A stretch of 64,000 nucleotides of DNA from contig JALPQD010000415.1 in the NCBI GenBank assembly GCA_023101885.1, forward strand, positions 1,723,652-1,787,651, read 5' to 3'. Each line of letters begins with the position of its first letter. Position 1 is the first letter of the stretch. The notes below the pieces were generated by a model that ran no database searches, was not told where the DNA came from, and worked only from the letters and a program-made list of their open reading frames with translations. The DNA is from Typhlomys cinereus. Its lineage: Eukaryota; Chordata; Mammalia; Rodentia; Platacanthomyidae. A program made the translations under genes and the position numbers. Positions 1 to 11,149 of this stretch are shown here, piece after piece.

Positions 1-698
1 CCCTTTGGTTCCAGAAAATCTACTGAAAAAGAGGAAGGCTTATCAAGCGCTCAAAGCCACCCAGGCAAAACAGGCACCGTTGGCAAAGAGGGAGAGAAAA
101 TGTAAAGAGTTCAGGTTTAAGCGATTGGAATCATTCATACATGACTCCTGGTGGCAGCAGCGTGACAAAGTGCGTGTCCGACGACTAGAAGTGAAACCTC
201 GCGCTTTGGAAGTTCCTGATAAACATTCTTTGGCCTTTGTTGTCCGAATCCAAAGGGTTGATGGGGTGAGCTTGCTGGTACAAAAGACCATCACAAGACT
301 TCTTCAGTGGAGTCTTTGTCCGAGTCACCCCCCAAAGTGTAAAACTGCTGCGAATAGTGGAGCCTTATGTGACCTGGGGATTTCCAAACCTAAAGTCTGT
401 CCGGGAACTCATCTTGAAACGTGGACAAGCAAAAGTGAAGAATAAGATCGTCCCTCTGACAGACAACACAGTGATTGAGGAGCACTTAGGGAGATATGGC
501 GTCATTTGCCTGGAAGACCTCATCCATGAAATTGCCTTCCCTGGGAAGTATTTCCAGGAGATCTCCTCATTTTTGTGTCCTTTCCACCTCTCTGTGGCCC
601 GCCATGCAACCAAGAACAGAGTGGGACTCCTCAAGGAGATGGGTTTACCTGGATATCGGGGCGAGGGCATCAATCAACTCATCCGCCAGCTGAACTAG
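1..698 (+). pseudogene. RPL7L1: RPL7L1 (ribosomal protein uL30-like) processed pseudogene, 5' end outside window
   Basis: The translation matches 60S ribosomal protein L7-like 1, a uL30-family protein involved in ribosome biogenesis. The window opens near codon 9; the reading frame (positions 2-301) runs through the basic N-terminal region and the conserved stretch around [20 protein letters not shown]. At about 302 a net 14-base loss removes roughly five residues before [11 protein letters not shown] and shifts the frame. The rest (303-698, ending NQLIRQLN, stop at 696-698) continues without another lesion through the [20 protein letters not shown] and DNTVIEEH segments. No introns interrupt it, although the parent is a multi-exon gene, so this is an mRNA-derived copy. 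One frameshift and no internal stop suggest a moderately young copy. A downstream ATG/GTG could in principle start the distal part, but there is no sign that it is used. Very confident of family, confident of pseudogene status. Confidence 0.93.
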
Positions 699-1035
699 AC
701 CAGTTGGAAGCACAATACATTGGAAGCCTATTTGGGGGATTATCCAGTATCTTCAGACAAGATTATTTTCTGCCTCCGAAAACTGCAAGAAGGGGGTCAG
801 GAAAAGACAGTGGGTTACAATAGCAGCCAGCTCTCCGCACAGCCCAGTTCCAAAGAAAACTTTCACGTCGGCTGCCGCACATGCTGTGGAAGGAAGAGTC
901 GTCTCGCTCTGTTGTCTGCTGCCTGGGGCTTCATTTGGTGGGTGAATGATGCCCATGGGTCTCCCTGACGCTGGCCACAGTGGGCCAGACCCAAGGACAT
1001 ACCTGAATATGAGAGCTCTGTATCTTTCTATTTTT
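699..1035 (+). pseudogene. 3' UTR portion of the RPL7L1 processed pseudogene
   Basis: Sequence directly after the RPL7L1 stop codon has no long ORF and no recognisable repeat until a B1-like element near 1060. It is most simply the retroposed 3' UTR. I see no clear poly(A) tail or target-site duplication; these may lie beyond the B1 or have been lost, so the right boundary is approximate. Confidence 0.5.
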
Positions 1036-1059
1036 TATATGGTGGTTGTGGAGGTGGGG

Positions 1060-1175
1060 TTTTGTTATTCTGGGAGAACAGGTCTTGCTGTGTAGTCCTG
1101 ACTGACGGTACCTTGGTAGTGCTCTCCTGCCTCGGCCTCCCACGTGCTGTTACAGGTGGGTGCCACCATGCCCGT
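1060..1175 (-). repeat. B1 SINE, antisense, partial and diverged
   Basis: The block reads like the complement of a 7SL-derived B1: a T-rich start, then acaggtcttgctgtgtagtc, then ctgcctcggcctcccacgtg, then a ggtgccaccatgcc segment. The middle is shortened relative to a full B1. It sits inside or at the end of the RPL7L1-derived UTR. Confidence 0.75.
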
Positions 1176-1253
1176 CGGAGCCCTGTTCTGGAAGGATTAA
1201 AAGTGAAATTAAGCATAAGTGCGCAAACACAGGGATTCATTTTTCTGAGCTGT

Positions 1254-1522
1254 GAGACCCTATTTTTTTTTCAAGTTTTTCCTTTCCTTTTTTTTAAAAA
1301 ATATTTTTTCCACTCACTTGATAGGGTTTCCTATTCCCCTTCCTCCCTCCACCCCTCCCTGGATCTCCTTGCTCCCTCCTCCCTTTTCCTCTGCCTTTCC
1401 CCCCTCCCTCCCTTCCTCCCAGTGCCCCACCCCACCCCCATTCCTGAAGCATCTTTAGTGTGCATGTCAAACTTCCCTCTGGGTCCTCTCGGATGAGGTG
1501 TAAGGACTCAGGAGACCCTGTT
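1254..1522 (-). mobile_element. Short 5'-truncated L1 3' end with target-site duplication
   Basis: A T-run followed by a long CCCTCC/CCTTCC pyrimidine tract and a segment like tctgggtcctctcggatgag matches the antisense 3' UTR of the other L1 copies in this window (for example 31208-31380). It is flanked by gagaccctatt (1254-1264) and gagaccctgtt (1512-1522), an 11-bp duplication with one mismatch, which gives an element of only about 245 bp. Confidence 0.75.
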
Positions 1523-1524
1523 CT

Positions 1525-2009
1525 AAATGTTTAGTGTCAGCCCTGTGGCTGGTCAGACTTGCCTGTCTCTACGTGAATTTAGTATATCAGCCTGCAAATG
1601 AGTCACTTCTTTTCCCTAGCCCTGAATTTGAGAAAGGAAGAACCCCTTTACCAGGACATACATTCTATTTCCCTCCTGCTTTGTTAGCATTGGTTCACCA
1701 GGCCCTGGTCTTTCTGTCATCTCTGCCCAGGATTTGCCCCAGGGCATGGCCGAGCCCATGGGACTAAAGATGGCGCTGAGGGCAAGGGTCTTGGGCGTAA
1801 CCTGATCACGTCACAGAGAGCCCTAATTGGCTTTCAGCTATCTACCTGCCCCCTGTGCTGAGTGACATTGAACTTGACCAGTAGCACCTGTAGGATGTCT
1901 TGACCTTGTGATACAGTTGGATGCCTGTTTTGCGCCTTGGTGGCCTTTGTCTATAAAAGTTCCTTTTCTCTCCCCAATAAACTGAGATCTGCTACTGACA
2001 AAAAAAAAA
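1525..2009 (+). mobile_element. LTR-like block ending in polyadenylation signal and A-run
   Basis: The stretch carries an inverted CCAAT-type box (aattggc, about 1825), a TATA-like ctataaaag (about 1951), and, within 30 bases, ccaataaactgag followed about 20 bases later by ten A (2000-2009). Closely spaced TATA and AATAAA signals are typical of the U3-R part of a retroviral-type LTR. The terminal A-run suggests either a U3-R fragment copied from an RNA, or a chance A-run after a solo LTR. I cannot name the family, and the left boundary is uncertain. Confidence 0.4.
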
Positions 2010-4320
2010 TGATAATTTGAAATAGCTAACATTTGATCTGTTCTTATATGATTACTAAGCATTTGGCCTACAACGTAATTTATTTCTCCAAATGCGCTCA
2101 TGCTACCCACACTGCTACCTATTGGACCTGAGGGAGAAAAAGATTAAGAAACTCATAAGTGGTAAACCTAAGAATTAACATAGAAACTTCTGATTCCAGA
2201 ACCGACACTATCAACCACTCTATGTGATGAATCATCTTAATTAACTCATAACCCTCCTAGAAATCATGTTACCAATAGAATGTGCAGTCCTATCGACAGC
2301 AGCCAAACATGTCATGACTCTATGAAAGGATAAATACTCTCATGTAGAATATGGCTAAAACGTGGATAATTATTTCTGTGAGTCTGTAATTTTTCTGCTT
2401 GTCAAAGTGGAATGAAGTGCGTTATTTATGTGGTTAGACAAGAGTGCTCTTTCCCCCTCCTCCTTTGCCCCATTGAATCTAAGCACAGATGATGGCTTGG
2501 GACATCATCAGAACATGGCATAGGATTTGTTTCACTATGGGCTCTATAGAGGTAAGTAACTTTAGGAAGATTAGACTAGCTATGGTAAGTAAATGGTTGA
2601 CTTACAATTTGTGTTACATTTGATTTTGAGAGAATGCATTTCCAGGATAGAGAGTGTGTCCTTTGTTTGCAAGCCCTTGAAAGGTATTTTAAATATATCA
2701 CCTCTAAATTTCTATTTAAGAACACATGAAAATTCTCACTTTATAATTTTGTATTAGTTGAAACTATAAATGGTTCATAGAACCAGAGTAGTAACAGGAT
2801 CAGCCACTGACATCCAGCTCTAAAGGGTCAATTTTGGTGTTGTAATAAGAGAAACTCAGTTATCCAAAGATCAATGTTATTCCGTAGGCAAGTAATTTTT
2901 ATCTATCAGCTTGTGTACACCAATATAGTACAGTTTTTCTACAAACTATCCCTAATATTCATGTTCTAATAGTCAAATTGATTTCATAGCTCTTGAAAGA
3001 ACTTAGACATGAGGAAGAGGAGGAGGAAGCAGTGGATGGGTTTTGATGGGGATATTAAGATTTTTACACAGAAGCACTTCAACAAATTCTTTCTCACATG
3101 GACCCATTTAGCCCTAACAATAACTCAATGTGCTAGAGTTCTTTCAAGCTTTAATAAATTGTCTTAATTCTAATATATTTCCTTAGGGCTGAACCTGGGA
3201 TTTGATTCCAAGTCAGAGTCACCCACATTGTCTTCCCCCAAATACTACTATGGTATAATACTTTTACTTAGAGCTATGTATAAAAAAAATACCTTCTATT
3301 GAAAGAAAAAAGTAGGGTTGGACTACCACACAAAAGCCAAAAAATATCAGCATAAGCCCCAAGAATAAAAAAGGAAACTGATTAACTTGTTCTTCCTCAA
3401 CAGACATTCTTTCTGCCTTTGAAAAAGAATTATTCAATTTTTCAGTTCATCTGAATTCAAATCATCATCTATTGAGAGAAATCCTTGCCATAGATGGTCG
3501 GCTTAATTGTCCAGAGAATTTGAGACTAAAGATGTCTGTCCTTTGATTTCAGTCTGAATCAATGGCTCTTCTGCCTCTGGGAAGACCACCACAGACTCTC
3601 ATCTCAGGACAGCATTAGAGAAAAGACAGGAAAGGAAGCGCCCTGATGTATTAAGCAAACTGCAACCTTGGCAGAGGCAGGATGGCGGCTTCCAGAGAAA
3701 GTGCTCTCCGTCCACTCACAAGTGTAATTTAGAGTGGATTTTTTTAAGGCATGGGAAGACACTATTATTCATATTCACATCAATTCCCACTCCCTTCTCC
3801 TTCTATAACTCTTTACCAATTCTGGTCCACAACTGCTCTGCCCTGTTTAATCAACAGCAAGCATTTGAGAAGTATTCTCCAGCATCCCCAAATGAATTTC
3901 CCAAAACGCAAATAGAATGAAGTGCTGAAAATGATAAATATGTCTGCGGTATAACAGACTTGTTGCAAACAGTATGATCTGCCTGGGGGTAAAAGAAGCT
4001 TCCTACACAAACGATGCCAAACTTGAAATGAACTATTCTGACCAGGAGGTTACCCTGGATATTTTTCTTTTTTTTTTTTCCTTTGAATTTTTTCCTGTGG
4101 AAGTTTTTATCTACGTTGTTTTCCACTTTTAAGATCAAGTCTACTTTGAAAGCAAAGACACGAATATGATCAAGAACTTCAATTTATTCAAAGATTTTTA
4201 AAAACTGAAATATGCTGATAATTCATGACTTTTTCTAACCCTTTGTGTATATGAAAATTTTGATAAACACAGTCATAGGCTCGAAAAAATGCTCTTATCC
4301 TTAATCCCTATAACCTTAAA
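2010..4320. other. No gene or recognisable repeat: anonymous AT-rich DNA
   Basis: All six frames are short and interrupted. I see no SINE or L1 signature, only simple poly-A or poly-T runs such as that near 4067. A GAGGAAGAGGAGGAGG purine run sits near 3010. Confidence 0.6.
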
Positions 4321-4324
4321 TATG

Positions 4325-4640
4325 CATAACTGTGCATGTATCATGTACATGTATAGCATACATGTGATACTGTACATGCATGTATGCATGGTCATATGTG
4401 TATGTATGTGGAAGCCAGAGGACAGCCTTATATGCCATTATTAGGAACACTGTCTTCTTTGAGATGGGATCTCTCACTGGGCTAGAATCTACCAATCAGG
4501 TTAGACTGACTGACCATCAATGACTTTTCCTGTTTCTGCTTCTCTAGTACGAGGATTTCAGTCGTGTAATCACTACACCTTGATTTTTCATGGTACTGGG
4601 ACTCAATTTCAACATCTTACCAGCTATCTATCTTATTATC
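4325..4640 (-). repeat. B4-like SINE, antisense, preceded by degenerate (CATG/TG) repeat
   Basis: A degenerate acatgtat/gtatgtatgtgg stretch leads into gaagccagaggacag, then gagatgggatctctcactgg and a tgggactcaatttcaac segment. That order matches the complement of a rodent B4 SINE (CA tail, B1-derived middle, tRNA-derived end). It is strongly diverged. Confidence 0.6.
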
Positions 4641-5235
4641 TCTTTAGAAACTTGCTCCTCCTAAAGAGTTAGCAAGCATATTTTTACTGTCCCTTATTTT
4701 GAAAACTTAAGGAAGACCTTTCTATATCTGATCTTGTAGAGGTTCCAATCAGCTTTCATGCAGATACCCATGCATTAAAAAGAAGAAGAGTAATGAGAAA
4801 GGTACACATTGTCTCGTGAGTTTAGCTTGAAAGCCACACTGCCCGTGAATGATGATGACACCAGTTCTGCCAAAGGAGAGGTCCTGAACTCTTGGGCCCT
4901 TGGAGCAAGGGAAGCAAAGAAAGAGTGTTCTCTCTGGACTCTAATTTCTCCCAGGGACTTATCCCTTACTTCACCTGTCCTCACAGATCCTATCATTAAA
5001 CCACCTTAATGGTGTGTGAGTCTTTAGCCTTCTCTTATTAAACTCTGTCTCATGTCTAGAGCATCGTGTGTATCATCACATTCTTGAGTCTTAGAGACTT
5101 GTACCTGCATGTATAAACTGTCTTCTGGAGATATGTATCTAAAATGATTGGCCACAAAAGCCTCTCATTTGAGGGGACAGCTTGGATCTGTGATCATGAA
5201 AGTAGTGATATTCTTAAGGACGCAGAGGCAATCAA
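4641..5235. other. No gene or recognisable repeat
   Basis: Short overlapping ORFs on both strands around 4775-5009 have no protein family signature and mirror one another, so they are chance frames. Nothing else is recognised before the L1 at 5240. Confidence 0.55.
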
Positions 5236-5239
5236 CTGA

Positions 5240-7190
5240 CACTTTTTAAATTATTATTTTATTATTTTCAGTTTTACAAGCATATTGAGTACTTAACCCT
5301 GCTTCCCTTCATCATCTCTCCCTCCGATCCTTCCATCAATCCACCCTCCTGCCTGTCTGCTTCTATGGATCCCAAAGTTGCCCTAGTCCATCTACTCTTG
5401 TCGGGGTTCAGGCCTCTGTGGCACGTGAAGTTGCCTCTCCTTGGGTCACCTCACTGATAGGGGCATTTCCCTTCATTCATACAGCTTCAGTCCCCAAGTT
5501 TCCACTGTATTTTCTTATCTCTCTTGAGTTCCTCTACAGTCTATTAGGGGCAGGTTGGTATGTCAGTCATTATGCAGGTCTCACTACAGTGAGTTCCTAG
5601 ATGTAGCAATCCTGCCTTTAGTGGAATATCTTGTCCACAGGTGGACCTTCCTAACTTTAGGTTCTTACTTTTTCAACTCTCTTCTGTCAGGTTCCCAAAG
5701 TTTTAGGATGGAGAGATTGGGTTGGTCTGGTTTTGGGTGAGCCCTGCTGAGGCACTGGTACTCTGGATTATGGCTGTCCACTTCACTTCTTTTCTGCTAT
5801 CCTAGGCTGCATCCTCCTAGGATGTTAAGATTCTCTACCTCAGTTGTAGAAGATTTCTAGGCTGAGTGCTAAGTGATCTTCAAGTCTATGAGTATAATAG
5901 AAGCTATTTACAGAGCATGTGATTATTTCTTTCCCCCAGTAGCTTCTACAGTATTCCTTGGTACTGGGTAAGCCATCTAGCAAGGAGGAAGTTCCCAGAC
6001 CAATTCTAGTTGATGTATTTTGCCTATGTTCTGTGTCCATATGTGTTGCATCTAAGTAATAGGGTTTTACTGACAGTTTTTTGGAGAGCAATCAATGGCA
6101 AACGCCTATACTGTTTGGAGACCTTTGAGACTTCTCTGACCAACATTTTATCAGGAAGTGTCACATTCCTGTTACCTCTAACATGATTTTATTACTGGGT
6201 TCCAAATGGATCGGCTCAGGGGTTTTTTCATCCATTTTCCTCACTCTTTACTCTTTTGTATAGGCACTGGCCTTTCTAGTTCCTTTCTTTAAAATACTTT
6301 GTTTGATATACTATAGCATAGGATGTTCCTTTGGGGTTACTTCTGATAATCTTAGGTTTTTTCTTTAAGTCCTTCTGATCCTCCTATCTCCCATCCCCTT
6401 ATTCTTCACTATGTATTTTTCCCAATTATTCCCTCCCTCCCCCTACTTGTCATGGAAACACTTTAAAAGATTTTACCCTAACCATTCCTTCCCTCCTTCC
6501 CACTCATTGGTCTTTATTGAATTTTCTGGCTCTTACAGTAATTCCAATCCAAATACATTGACAAGGATATCAGTGCTAGCATCACATACAAGAAAGAACA
6601 TGTGGTGCTTAACATCCTGTATCTGAGACATAAATTTTCCATTTCCAGTCATTTACCAGAAAATTCTATAATCTCATCCTTTCTGAAGGTTGAGTAATAT
6701 TCCATTATGTAGATGTACCACATTTTCATTATCCATTCCTCTGTTGATGAGCATGTTGGCTGATTCCATTTTTTCACTATGATGAATAGAACTGAAATGA
6801 GGATAGATGAACAAGTGTCTTTTTAATAAGATGTAGAGTCTTTTGGGAATATTCCTAGGACTGGTAATGCTGGGTCATGTGGCAATTTCAATTTTAACTT
6901 TTTGAGGAACCTCCCCACTGTTCTCCAAAGAGGTTGTACCAGTTTACACTCCCACCAGCAGTGAATAAGTGTCTTTTTCACTCCACAACCTTGCCAGCAC
7001 TCTCTGTTGTTTGTGTTCTTGATCTCAGCCATTCTGACTGGAATAAAATGGTATTGCAAGGTAGTTTTAATTTGCATTTCTCTGATAATCAGGGAAATTG
7101 AGCATCTTTTGAGGTGTTTGCTTGACATTTCAATTTCTTTTTGAATGAAATTCCTGTTTAGTTCCAGGGTCCATTTTTAATTGAAATATT
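5240..7190 (-). mobile_element. 5'-truncated L1, antisense, with degraded ORF2 C-terminus
   Basis: From the left, a T/A-rich tail and pyrimidine-rich 3' UTR are followed by about 1.4 kb of L1 3' UTR and then ORF2. The minus-strand frame 7128-6823 encodes the ORF2p C-terminal cysteine-rich region (CWQGCGVKKTLIHCWWEC, pattern C-x3-C-x7-H-x4-C) followed by PHDPALPVLGIFPK. The reverse transcriptase and endonuclease parts are missing because of 5' truncation near 7190. The copy is old: frames are broken downstream of 6823. It is not expected to be mobile. Confidence 0.88.
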
Positions 7191-7272
7191 TTCTGTCTTG
7201 GTGTTTAGCTTTTCAAGACATTTTTAATACCTACAGAAGTAGAACAAATTTCATTAAAATACATTTGAAATT

Positions 7273-7276
7273 GGTG

Positions 7277-7325
<49 letters not shown>
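7273..7325. repeat. (TG)n microsatellite
   Basis: About 26 TG units with a single TGCG interruption, immediately beyond the truncated end of the L1. Confidence 0.95.
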
Positions 7326-7327
<2 letters not shown>

Positions 7328-7479
7328 AAAACCTTGACTTCAGAGCACATGTCAGGTTTGGAAACCCCAACATGGTCCAAAATGCACCCATGTGTCCTGT
7401 CTTCTCTGTTATACTGGACCAATATATTACAGTTACAGATCCTTAACTAAATGAAGGATAGAAGAAAGGAATACATCCT

Positions 7480-8940
7480 TTAAACAACAGTCCTCACACA
7501 TATAGCATTCATGAATAAGTGAGTAATTTTAAACTAATCAAATCATACTCATTTCCTCTAGAAGTTAGTGCAATTAATTCTTACATAGTCAACAAATGAA
7601 TGTAACAGGATTGATATTATCTCTGGTGGAGTTTCAGGTTTCCAAGGAATAAAACCCAAACCTTAGTCCTCTGATGAGAACTTTAGACTTTTTCCTTGGT
7701 GCGAGGGAATGCAACATCATTATTCCATGTGTAAATAAGTTCAATTAACAACAAGTTATAATTGCACAGGGAGATGAAAATTAGTTTAAACAAGTCAATT
7801 AAATCATAAACAATTCAGAAATAAGAGGATGTGTTTGTAATCCAATTAGTGTGTTAATATACTAATAAATCTACTGATTTGAATGGTATCTTAATTGTAT
7901 AGTAGGGCAGCAGGGAAAAAATCAGTATATCTTAATTGTCATAAAGGGAGCTTTGGCTGCATGAGTTTGGAGAAAACCGTCCATGTTAATGAGATCAAAA
8001 TACTTCTATCTAGAATAATAAATAAGGTTACTTGATAGTTCAGCTAATAAAAATGCATCCACAGGACAGAGGAAATGACTGAACATAGTGTTGTCTGCCA
8101 GATGATAATTACCTTGCATTCCTGATGGAAGAGAACAGGACATTTTATACTATGTATGACCAAAAAAAATAAAAAAGATGTCATCATTTAAACATTCAGA
8201 TAATCATGGGAATAAAATATTCCAGGGATAATTCTTTATTGCTACCTCATTACCACAAATTAAGCTGGTATTAATATACTTTACTGCTGCTCAGCTGTAA
8301 GTGAGTCAGTTGCTCTTCACTGACGACTCCAGGGAGCGAGCAACTCTCCCATTCTGCGTAATTACCTGTAATTTATGGGCCACGCAGAGACCTGCACCAT
8401 CTAGTCAGGGTCATACTCAGGAGGTTGAACTGCACTGTTTTGGGTGACCTGGGCTAAGTCTGTCACCTCTTCTAATTGCCACAAGAGGAAAAGACTCCCC
8501 CCCTCCCCCGCTGGCACAGGATACTAGGGCCAAGTTCTCAGGCCAAGGGGCAGAATGATTATGAGAGTTATACGAAGTGTGTCTTTTAATGAGTACATGC
8601 CATTGTGATTAAAGTGCTGAAATAGATAAATAATGGTTTTTAATGTTAATTGCAACAATTTAAATTAGTTGGAATGCCTGTGAAGAATGTTGATGACACG
8701 CTCTGGATGAGTTCCAAGCTATGTCTTGGGATGCGACTGCTCCTCAAGCCTTTTACTACAGCATCAGAGATCGTGAAATATCCAACTCTCATCTCCCCAA
8801 AGGTAGCTAACCTCCAGTGACTTGAGATGCCTTCAAAGTCCACTATCACTCCATTTATTATTCTCAATCCATGCCTCACTAAAGCAAAATTTATTGTAAG
8901 GATTTTTGATCTTCTTTCATACTTCAATCTCAGATTTTTT
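7480..8940. other. Unique AT-rich segment with conserved-element texture
   Basis: There are no repeats or coding frames. The stretch is dense in TAAT/ATTA, CAATTA and AATTAG words, especially 7730-8070 and around 8340-8385 (gcgtaattacctgtaattta). This texture is common in developmental enhancers of gene-poor regions, but conservation cannot be judged from one sequence. Confidence 0.3.
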
Positions 8941-9118
8941 AGAAAGACATATGTAAAGTGACATACAAGCTAAGTCAATAAACCAATGATCAATGGTCAG
9001 TAGAATTCCTAAAGTCAATACAGAAAATAAAGATGGATGATATCAATTTCATTATTTTGATGACATAATTATTCAATAATAACTTATTATTTATTTCTTT
9101 ATTTATATATATTACTTT

Positions 9119-9405
9119 ATTATTATTATTTATTTAACTGTGTGCATATGCATGCGTATGTGCGCGTGCACGTGTGTGTGCCTGTGTGTGTATGTGTGTG
9201 TGTAGAACCACGGACGAATTCGCAAACTACCATGGACGCCTCCACCTCCTTCTGCCCTGGGATTCACAGGCTCCGCCCTACCAGGACCAGAAACGCAGGC
9301 CGCCCCCGCTTCTGCCTGGCGTCTATACGTGGGATCTGGGATCCGAACTCAGGACCTTCCGCCTGCAAGGCGGAGGCTTAACCCCTGAGCCACCTCTCCA
9401 GCCCC
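9119..9405 (-). repeat. DIP-like (B2-superfamily) SINE, antisense, young, with TSD
   Basis: On the minus strand the element starts GGGGCTGGAGAGGTGGCTCA, a tRNA-like A box region, followed by a B box (GGTCCTGAGTTCGGATCCC), a GC-rich body, a (CA)n tail and an A/T-rich end. Flanks atatattacttt at 9107-9118 and 9406-9417 are a perfect 12-bp target-site duplication. By eye it is roughly 95% identical to the copy at 19337-19647. The tRNA-derived promoter would be read by RNA polymerase III. The family assignment to the Dipodidae DIP element is from memory. Confidence 0.88.
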
Positions 9406-9734
9406 ATATATTACTTTTTTGTTATTACTATTACTTGCTTGGTGCTAGCCACCACAGCATGAGTTCCTAAATCTTCTGGAATTCACAACCACAAGAGAGT
9501 TGTTTGGGACACACATTATAAATGCCTATTAAATATAAACACAATGATAAATGAAAATCAAGGGGGAAAGTCGGGTGATGAAGAAAGAGAATATGATAGA
9601 GGAAAAAGAAAAGTTTATTTATGTACACCAAAGAAATCAATAAACGTCCAATTATAGATAAGGTGAGCAGAATATAACAGCACAAGACATATGGTTAAGA
9701 CACAAGAAAGAATAATTGAGGTTGAGTAATGAAG

Positions 9735-10075
9735 ACGTCGTGGTTTGAATGTGAGCTGATCCCTCAACCTCATGTTTGAATTCTCAGCTGATGCTAATGT
9801 TTAGCAGGATTGTGGCTCCTTTACCAGGTACAGCTTTGCTGAGAAAAAGCACGCCACAGTTGGGTAGGACTGCAGGCGTGGTGAGCCTGACCCTGCTTCC
9901 TCTCAGTTTGCTCTTCTCTCTCTGCCTTTGTGCGTGCCGAGGTAGCCTGATACAGCCTCCTGCTTGTGCCTTCAGCCATGCCTTCGGTGCATGATTCCTA
10001 CCATAATGGACTGTATCACCTCTAGAACCATAAGTCAAATAAATGTCCCTTTCTCCCGCAAATGTTTTGCATATG
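9735..10075 (+). mobile_element. ORR1/MaLR-type solo LTR
   Basis: The order gtggtttgaatgtgagctg, then ttctctctctgcctttgtg, then gccatgccttc, then cataatggactgtatcacc, then aaccataagtcaaataaatg and ccctttctccc is that of a rodent ORR1/MLT1-class MaLR LTR, including the AATAAA-type signal near its end. No internal retroviral region follows, so it is a solo LTR. It is moderately diverged. Confidence 0.8.
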
Positions 10076-10241
10076 AGTACTATCTCGTACCAGTAGAAAA
10101 AAGAGAACTACAGCAGAGAGAAAAGCAGGTCTGAGGAAGTACAAAGATATGCCAACGAGAGCACAAAGTTATAGAGTGTGATATCTGGAAGACCAGAATG
10201 GGGAAAGAGAAAGGGTATTGTAAACCAAGGTAAGAAAATCT

Positions 10242-10463
10242 GTCTGATCCAGAATGCTTGACATTCACACTAAAGGATGCTCCAGGGATTGGGGTGGGGG
10301 AGAGGGGGAGAGGGGAGTACTGGGAGAAAGGGAGGAGGGGGGTCAAAGGAAGGGGAAAAGGGGGAAGGAGCAAGGGGGACCAGGGAGGGATGGAGGGAGG
10401 GAAGGGACTGGGGTACCTATGAAGTTTGTATGAGTGGAAAAAATAAAAATGATTAATAAAAAA
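10242..10463 (+). mobile_element. Short 5'-truncated L1 3' end, sense
   Basis: A G-rich purine tract (many GGGG runs, 10289-10410) followed by acctatgaagtttgtatgag and an A-rich end is the sense version of the L1 3' end seen antisense elsewhere. A weak 7-bp aaaatct flank (10235-10241 and 10466-10472) may be its target-site duplication. Confidence 0.8.
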
Positions 10464-10522
10464 GTAAAATCTATGCTATGAGTACTGCCATCTTACACTA
10501 CAGGAAGCTGATGTAATCTGAT

Positions 10523-10613
10523 TGGTTATTTTATAAATTTTTTATTTATTCAATTGTGCATGTATGTGTATGTATGTGTGTGTGTATGTGTGTGTGTGTG
10601 TATGTGTGTATGT

Positions 10614-10668
<55 letters not shown>

Positions 10669-10880
10669 ACCACAGGCGAATTCAGGAACCACCATGAACC
10701 GCCTCCACCTCCTCCTTGTTTACTCTGCCCCGGGATTTACACAGGTTCCGCCCTACCAGGACCGGAAACACAGTCGATCCCTGCTTCTGCCCAGCGTCTA
10801 AATGTGGGGTCTAGGATCCAAATTCAGGACCTTCTGCCTGCAACGCAGAGGCTTAACCCTTGAGCCACCTCTCCAGCCGC
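10523..10880 (-). repeat. DIP-like SINE, antisense, with (TG)n array and perfect TSD
   Basis: Same head-to-tail order as the copy at 9119, read on the minus strand. The tail has expanded to about 100 bases of TG/TATG repeats (10556-10665). It is flanked by gtaatctgat at 10513-10522 and 10881-10890, a perfect 10-bp duplication. Slightly more diverged in the body than the copies at 9119 and 19337. Confidence 0.88.
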
Positions 10881-11050
10881 GTAATCTGATGTTTTTAAGA
10901 TGCTATTTTGAACTCTGAATTGTACATGGACGTTAGTGTGCCTGCACAACAGAAAAAAAAAAAAAAACAGTTGTGAGTATATTATACACATCCAGCTATG
11001 AAAATAGAGCATTGGAATGAGGAAAATCAGCAAGAAGAAAGAAATTTCAC

Positions 11051-11055
<5 letters not shown>

Positions 11056-11109
<54 letters not shown>

Positions 11110-11118
11110 TGTGTGTGC
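11056..11118. repeat. (TG)n microsatellite
   Basis: About 30 TG units with one TATG interruption near the right end. There is no recognisable SINE body beside it. Confidence 0.95.
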
Positions 11119-11149
11119 ATTTGCTCATGTACTTGCAAATAAAGATATG

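Noticed and set aside
1..698. Functional RPL7L1 gene
   Set aside because: No introns and a frameshift near 302 that removes conserved residues.
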